This document shows positions 58,558 through 63,205 of a stretch of DNA of 63,205 nucleotides, piece after piece. The stretch is from NCBI RefSeq assembly GCF_036384435.1, contig NZ_DASVMI010000112.1, positions 1 through 63,205 of the forward strand, read 5' to 3'. Position 1 is the stretch's first letter. Each line of letters begins with the position of its first letter. Under the pieces are notes generated by a model, which was not told the origin of the DNA, ran no database searches, and saw only the letters and a program-made list of their open reading frames with translations. The DNA comes from GSA-30 sp036384435 (lineage in GTDB: Bacteria > Pseudomonadota > Gammaproteobacteria > Xanthomonadales > Rhodanobacteraceae). Made by a program: the position numbers and the translations under genes.

Positions 58558-61158
58558 TCACACTTTGAGGTGTTTGAGCCGGTATAGCGCCTCAAGTGCT
58601 TCACGTGGAGACAGTGCATCGGGATCGATTTCCTCAAGCGCGCGTTCCACCGCCGACGGCGCAGCGGCAAACAGCCCCAACTGAGGCGATGCATCGGCTA
58701 CCGCAGCCGGCCTGGCGACATGCGCGTGCATGCCACGTTCGAGTTCGGCCAGCGTGCGCCGCGCGTCGGCGATCACGCTACGCGGTAAGCCTGCCAGGGC
58801 GGCGACCTGCAGACCGAAGCTCCGGTTGGCCGGACCGTCCTTGACCGCATGCATGAACACCAGTTGTTCGCCATATTCAACGGCATCCAGATGCACATTG
58901 GCGATCGCCGGATACTCGCTCGCCAGTTCGGTCAGCTCGAAATAGTGCGTAGCGAACAGCGTATAGGCACGGCTGGTCGCCGCCAGATGCACGGCAGCGG
59001 CGCGTGCCAGTGCCAGGCCGTCATAAGTGCTCGTGCCGCGACCCACTTCATCCATCAGGACCAGGCTGTGCTCGGTCGCGTTGTGCAGGATATTGGCTGT
59101 TTCGCTCATTTCCACCATGAAGGTGGACTGGCCACGCGACAGGTCATCGCCTGCGCCAATGCGGGTGAAGATGCGGTCGATCGGGCCGATCGATGCACGC
59201 GACGCCGGCACATAGCTGCCGATGTGAGCCAGCAGCACGATCAATGCGTTCTGGCGCATATAGGTGGATTTACCGCCCATGTTCGGCCCGGTAATCACCA
59301 ACATGCGGCGTTGTTCGCCCAGTCGCAGGTCGTTGGGTTCGAACGGCTCGTCGCGGACTTTCTCCACCACCGGGTGGCGGCCGCGCTCTATCACGACGCC
59401 CGCTATGTCACACAGTTCCGGCTCGCTCCAGTCCAAGGCCGATGCGCGCTCGGCGAGCGTGGCCAGGACATCCAGCGCGGCGATGGCCGACGCTGCAGCT
59501 TTAAGCGGTTCAAGCTTGGCGGTCAGCGTGTCGAGCAGCTCCTCGTAAAGGGCGCGCTCACGCATCAACGAGCGTTCCTTGGCCGAGAGCACCTTGTCCT
59601 CGAAGGTTTTCAGTTCCTCGGTGATGTAGCGTTCGGCGTTCTTGGTGGTCTGGCGTCGTGTGTAGTGCGTGGGCGCCTTGTCCGCCTGTCCTTTACTGAT
59701 TTCGATGTAGTAGCCATGCACGCGGTTGTAGCCGACCTTAAGCGTGGTGATGCCGCTGGCGGCCTTTTCGCGCTCTTCCAGTTCAACCAGGAACTGATCG
59801 GCGTTGGTGGCAAGCCGGCGCAATTCATCCAACTCGGCGTCGTAACCGTCAGCCACCACCCCGCCATCGCGCTGCAAGACGGGTGGCTGTTCGACGACGG
59901 CGCGTGCCAGCAAGGCAGCGGTATCGGCGTGGTCGCCAATACTTTCCACCAGCGCATGCAATAGTGGGCTATCCAGGGTGGCGATGCGTTCGCGCAGCAC
60001 CGGCGCGGCGGCAAGACCGTCACGCAAGGTGGAAAGATCGCGCGGACGTGCCGAACGCAGTGCTACGCGTGCCAGGATGCGTTCCAGGTCACCGATACCT
60101 TGCAAAGGTTCGCGCAGGTTTTCGTAGCCCCGATTTTCGATCAACATGCCAACTGCCTGATGGCGGCGGCGCAAGGCATCCTGTGAACGCAGCGGCCGGT
60201 TGAGCCAGCGCCGCAGCAGGCGTGCGCCCATCGGTGTCACCGTCTCGTCCAGCACACCAAGCAGCGTATGTTCGATGCGGCCGCTTGGATGGGTGTCCAG
60301 TTCCAAGTTACGGCGTGTGGCTGCATCGAGTGCGATGGTTTCGCTGGCGCTTTCCACCGCCATGCCCGATAGATGGGGCAGGGCGCTCTTCTGGGTCTCC
60401 TCGACATAGCCAAGCAGGCAGCCGGCAGCGGCGATCGCCAGCGGCAGGCCGTCCACGCCGAAGCCATCGAGCCCGCGTGTGCCGAAGAAGCGATTCAATT
60501 CGCGTCGAGCGGCATCGCCGTCGAAGTGCCACGGTGGTCGCTTGCGTAGGCCCGGCAGGGCGCTGACCAGCCGTGGCCAGGCTATGTCCTCGCTTACCAG
60601 CGTCTCAGCCGGTTGCAGGCGCGCCAACTCCGCCGCCAGCCCTTCGGCCGAAGGGACCTCACTCAATAGGAACCGCCCGGAGGACAGATCCGCCCAGGCC
60701 AGGCCATAGGCGCCATGGGCACCGGCGGCGATTGCCAGCAAGAGGTTGTCGCGGCGCTCTTCGAGCAGGGCGGCATCGGTCACCGTACCTGGCGTAACGA
60801 TACGTACCACCTTGCGTTCCACTGGCCCCTTGGACGAGGCCGGGTCGCCGATCTGCTCGCAGATTGCCACCGATTCGCCCAGTTTCACCAGGCGAGCGAG
60901 ATAATTTTCCGCCGCGTGGTAGGGCACGCCAGCCATGGGAATCGGCTGTCCCGCCGATTGGCCACGTTGGGTCAAGGTGATGTCCAGCAGGCGCGCGGCT
61001 TTGCGCGCATCGTCGTAGAACAGCTCGTAGAAATCCCCCATGCGAAAGAACAGCAACACATCAGGATGTTCAGCCTTGGCGCTTAGGTACTGGCGCATGA
61101 AGGGCGTATGCCCGCTCAGCGCGGCCGAGGATTCGGAATTGGTTTTCAAATCATCCAT
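58558..61158 (-). CDS. mutS: DNA mismatch repair protein MutS
   Basis: An 866-residue MutS. The N-terminal mismatch-binding domain contains FFRMGDFYELFYDDA (the Phe-x-Glu motif). The ATPase domain has Walker A GPNMGGKSTYMRQNA near 622-636 and FMVEMSETANILHNAT, then DEVGRGTSTYDG (Walker B). The length matches full-length MutS. It initiates mismatch repair in the cytoplasm. It reads leftward, away from pncC and recA. Confidence 0.97.
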   Translation of the reverse strand: MDDLKTNSESSAALSGHTPFMRQYLSAKAEHPDVLLFFRMGDFYELFYDDARKAARLLDITLTQRGQSAGQPIPMAGVPYHAAENYLARLVKLGESVAICEQIGDPASSKGPVERKVVRIVTPGTVTDAALLEERRDNLLLAIAAGAHGAYGLAWADLSSGRFLLSEVPSAEGLAAELARLQPAETLVSEDIAWPRLVSALPGLRKRPPWHFDGDAARRELNRFFGTRGLDGFGVDGLPLAIAAAGCLLGYVEETQKSALPHLSGMAVESASETIALDAATRRNLELDTHPSGRIEHTLLGVLDETVTPMGARLLRRWLNRPLRSQDALRRRHQAVGMLIENRGYENLREPLQGIGDLERILARVALRSARPRDLSTLRDGLAAAPVLRERIATLDSPLLHALVESIGDHADTAALLARAVVEQPPVLQRDGGVVADGYDAELDELRRLATNADQFLVELEEREKAASGITTLKVGYNRVHGYYIEISKGQADKAPTHYTRRQTTKNAERYITEELKTFEDKVLSAKERSLMRERALYEELLDTLTAKLEPLKAAASAIAALDVLATLAERASALDWSEPELCDIAGVVIERGRHPVVEKVRDEPFEPNDLRLGEQRRMLVITGPNMGGKSTYMRQNALIVLLAHIGSYVPASRASIGPIDRIFTRIGAGDDLSRGQSTFMVEMSETANILHNATEHSLVLMDEVGRGTSTYDGLALARAAAVHLAATSRAYTLFATHYFELTELASEYPAIANVHLDAVEYGEQLVFMHAVKDGPANRSFGLQVAALAGLPRSVIADARRTLAELERGMHAHVARPAAVADASPQLGLFAAAPSAVERALEEIDPDALSPREALEALYRLKHLKV

Positions 61159-61420
61159 TTATGCTGCTTCTGCGTCTTGGTGGTGTGAGGCGGTCGGCGC
61201 GCTGTCGAGGGGCAGTCCCGTGGCTACCCGACCTGCCATTGTACCGGCCATCAGGGTTATGGCGCCGGGATGGCACGCATGCGGCAACGTCATGGGCGGG
61301 CTCGCCTCTGCGTCGCGGCATAGCTGACTTGTCGGCTGATGGGGCTACGGCGGATGGTCGATGTCGCGCTACGCCGGTGAGTGATTCAATCGCCAGACCA
61401 CGGAACAGGAGGGCGCGCGC

Positions 61421-61945
61421 ATGGCTACCGGCAATGAAACCATCCCTGGCCTGGGGGAACGCAAGCGAGCGTTGACCTGCGCAGGTGGCGGAATCCTGGA
61501 CATGGCGATCGCCATGATGGAAACCACCACAATGCTACCCAGTCCGCGAGGTTATCTGCTGGGCGACGTGGACGGGCTTGGCGTCGCCAAGAGAGGCGAC
61601 GCCGCCAACTTTGGCATCTTCAAGCAGAACTGGAAAATGATCCGCGAGGCATGGCCGCCCTTTCAGTCGCTGGGTGCGGCTGACTGGATGCGTGGTTGCG
61701 CGCTTAATGGCAGTCTCTCGCTCGATGTACACATCCTGCACGCCAGCATGCGGTTCTATGGACCGCGCTGGTTCCATGGGCATCGCCAAGGCGAATCCGG
61801 TCTTGTTGCTCCCGATGCCTGTTCGCCGATGATGGCGGACATCCTCAACTATCAGCGCGCGGTGTACTGGATCGCCAACCAGTTGGAGCCAGACCATCTC
61901 ACCGATGACCTGCGCTTCTGGGACAATACCGTGCCTGCGATCTAG
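61421..61945 (+). CDS. Unrecognised protein between mutS and pncC
   Basis: A 174-residue protein that I cannot place with confidence. The sequence has a globular character: LDMAIAMMETTTML, GDAANFGIFKQNWKMIREAWP, LDVHILHASMRFYGPRWFHGHR, AVYWIANQLEPDHLTDDLRFWD. It is aromatic-rich, with no signal peptide or membrane helix. The strong AGGAGG site nine bases before the ATG supports a real gene. Similarity to a family of uncharacterised, partly fungal proteins is a recollection only. Xanthomonas genomes usually lack a gene here as I remember them. Confidence 0.62.
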   Translation: MATGNETIPGLGERKRALTCAGGGILDMAIAMMETTTMLPSPRGYLLGDVDGLGVAKRGDAANFGIFKQNWKMIREAWPPFQSLGAADWMRGCALNGSLSLDVHILHASMRFYGPRWFHGHRQGESGLVAPDACSPMMADILNYQRAVYWIANQLEPDHLTDDLRFWDNTVPAI

Positions 61946-62162
61946 GCAGGCGCCCTGTTCGGTGTGCGCTCCGGCTGGCGACCAGGCGGGTCTGTGGATC
62001 GGCTGTCCGGTTCGATTCGATCATCCCAGGAGCAACTGGCGATTGCGGTGGGTGAAAGGGCTTTTCCGCAATAAGTGAAATTCTGGCGGAAGCTCGCATG
62101 GGGGCAATCGCGTCGCCGTCAAGACTTGGCGGCGTGCGGGCGAGAGAGTAAAAAATTCACTG

Positions 62163-62699
62163 ATGGATGCCCCTGACCAAACACACTACGGCCCGACCGA
62201 TGCCGAACTCAACCGCCTCGCCCGCGAGGTGGCCGCCGCTGTACAACTGCGCCGCATCATGGCCGTGACCGCAGAGTCCTGTACAGGCGGCTGGATCGCC
62301 AAGACCCTGACCGATCTGCCCGGCAGTTCTGCCTGGTTCGACGCAGGCGTGGTCACCTACAGCTATGAAGCCAAGCAGGCTCTATTGGGGGTGCACCCGC
62401 GGACGCTTGAACGCACCGGCGCGGTCAGTGAGGAAACCTCGCTGGAAATGGTCTCCGGTGCGCTATCACGCTTTGGTGCCGGTATTGCGGTGGCCGTTAC
62501 CGGCATCGCCGGTCCCAGCGGGGGCACCCCGGACAAACCCGTCGGTACGGTCTGGATCGCCTGGAAGGTACGTGGCGGCGACCCTCGTGCGCAGATGTTC
62601 CACTTCCCTGGCGACCGTGAGGCGGTGCGCCGTCAGACTGTCGCCGCAGCCCTGGTGGGCATGCTGCATATGCTGGCTTCGGGTGGCCTGCGCGCCTGA
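62163..62699 (+). CDS. pncC: Nicotinamide-nucleotide amidohydrolase PncC (CinA C-terminal family)
   Basis: A 178-residue CinA C-terminal domain protein. VTAESCTGGWIAKTLTDLPGSS near residue 37 carries the catalytic Ser, and VTGIAGPSGGTPDKPVGTVWIAW is the second signature. It deamidates NMN to nicotinate mononucleotide in NAD recycling. It lies directly upstream of recA, as in related genomes, and may be co-transcribed. Confidence 0.94.
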   Translation: MDAPDQTHYGPTDAELNRLAREVAAAVQLRRIMAVTAESCTGGWIAKTLTDLPGSSAWFDAGVVTYSYEAKQALLGVHPRTLERTGAVSEETSLEMVSGALSRFGAGIAVAVTGIAGPSGGTPDKPVGTVWIAWKVRGGDPRAQMFHFPGDREAVRRQTVAAALVGMLHMLASGGLRA

Positions 62700-62808
62700 C
62701 CGGCTTGACCGGTGTGGGATACTCCTCCTTTGATCAATCAGATCGCAGCCCGTGAGACATGACGCGGGCATGATGCAACTCATTCACAGACCAACCGGGA
62801 TTCAGACG

Positions 62809-63205
62809 ATGGATGACAACAAGCGCAAGGCGCTCACTTCCGCCCTCGGCCAGATCGAGAAGCAGTTCGGCAAGGGTGCCGTGATGCGCCTGGGCGACCG
62901 TACCGATGACGCCATCGAGACCGTCTCCACCGGCTCGCTGGGCCTGGACATCGCGCTGGGCGTGGGTGGCTTGCCGCGTGGCCGCGTCATTGAGATCTAT
63001 GGTCAGGTATCCTCCGGTAAGACCACGCTGACTTTGCAGGTGATCGCCAATTGCCAGAAGAACGGCGGCACGGCAGCCTTCGTTGATGCCGAGCACGCGC
63101 TCGACCCGACCTACGCCGAGAAACTGGGCGTGAATGTGGCCGACCTGCTGGTTTCCCAGCCCGATACCGGCGAGCAGGCGCTGGAAATCGCCGACATGCT
63201 GGTGC
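62809..63205 (+). CDS. recA: Recombinase RecA, partial (cut by right edge)
   Basis: The first 132 residues of RecA are present: MDDNKRKALTSALGQIEKQFG, MRLGD, ISTGSLGLDIALGVGGLPRGR-type sequence, AFVDAEHALDP and SQPDTGEQALEIADML. The Walker A segment reads GQVSSGKT (65-72) where nearly all bacterial RecA proteins have GPESSGKT; the invariant Gly, Lys and Thr are kept. I see no recognisable LexA box in the 109 bases upstream and only a weak ribosome site. The C-terminal two thirds lie outside the window. Confidence 0.96.
   Translation, partial: MDDNKRKALTSALGQIEKQFGKGAVMRLGDRTDDAIETVSTGSLGLDIALGVGGLPRGRVIEIYGQVSSGKTTLTLQVIANCQKNGGTAAFVDAEHALDPTYAEKLGVNVADLLVSQPDTGEQALEIADMLV

Noticed and set aside
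62700..62808. A LexA operator ahead of recA
   Set aside because: I looked for TTAG-N-CTAA-like and CTG-N10-CAG sites and found no convincing match. Control may act further upstream or through a divergent LexA.
1..63205. CRISPR arrays, insertion sequences, prophage, tRNA or rRNA genes
   Set aside because: I found no regularly spaced direct repeats, transposase or phage proteins, and no cloverleaf with a proper T-loop. The few GGTTCGA-like strings lack matching stems.

Overview
The window is a piece of a high-GC gammaproteobacterial chromosome. The best fit is order Lysobacterales (Xanthomonadales), probably the Rhodanobacteraceae side (Dyella, Luteibacter or Rhodanobacter-like). The reasons are the mutS - pncC - recA order at the right end, gluQRS, htpX/htpG, metNIQ and pncB of gammaproteobacterial type, short GAGTGAG-type intergenic repeats, and a C-rich-loop small RNA resembling Xanthomonas sX13. 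Nearly everything looks like ordinary chromosomal housekeeping or accessory metabolism. I see no phage, transposase, CRISPR array, tRNA or rRNA.

Layout. 1-1218 (minus): an ECF sigma factor cut by the left edge, with VOC and YciI/DGPF partners. 1476-7297: 2',3'-cyclic phosphodiesterase, exported methyltransferase, LLM flavin oxidoreductase, HDOD protein, HI0933-type flavoprotein. 7386-16760: secreted trypsin-like protease, lipoprotein, the 16S rRNA modification pair rsmC-rsuA, DUF885 peptidase, SelO AMPylase, HExxH membrane protein, SH3 surface protein. 16839-23043: NERD helicase, diguanylate cyclase, MBL hydrolase, and a divergent TetR/MFS pair with a duplicated operator. 23083-24339: DAHP synthase behind an aromatic leader peptide and terminator (attenuator). 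24422-33992: GNAT, DUF1345, YajQ, second HI0933 flavoprotein, a 3-hydroxyisobutyrate dehydrogenase-like enzyme, YaiI, PhzF, rhomboid, histone H1-like protein, lipoproteins, cytochrome c. 34178-38873: C-rich small RNA, pncB, metNIQ (minus), glutathione peroxidase. 38977-49685: PBP4, SlyD, FAD monooxygenase, phospholipase A1, EF-hand protein, YcaQ, two cold-shock genes with matching leaders, hydrolase, pirin, Mpo1-like. 49707-57853: cytochrome, tcdA, acetoacetyl-CoA reductase, gluQRS, and stress genes htpX, htpG and hslR with an AEC transporter and an L7/L12-like membrane protein. 57854-58557 has no gene but holds strong hairpins. 58558-63205: mutS, an unrecognised gene, pncC, and recA cut by the right edge.

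Themes. Several genes point to cyclic-di-GMP and surface biology (GGDEF, HDOD, YajQ, SH3 protein) and to protein quality control (HtpX, HtpG, Hsp15, SlyD, rhomboid). The most informative observations are regulatory: the aromatic attenuator ahead of DAHP synthase, the candidate small RNA ahead of pncB, the conserved leader shared by two csp genes, and the operator pair in the TetR/MFS divergon. RecA also shows an unusual Walker A sequence. All calls come from reading sequence and remembered family features; no searches were run.
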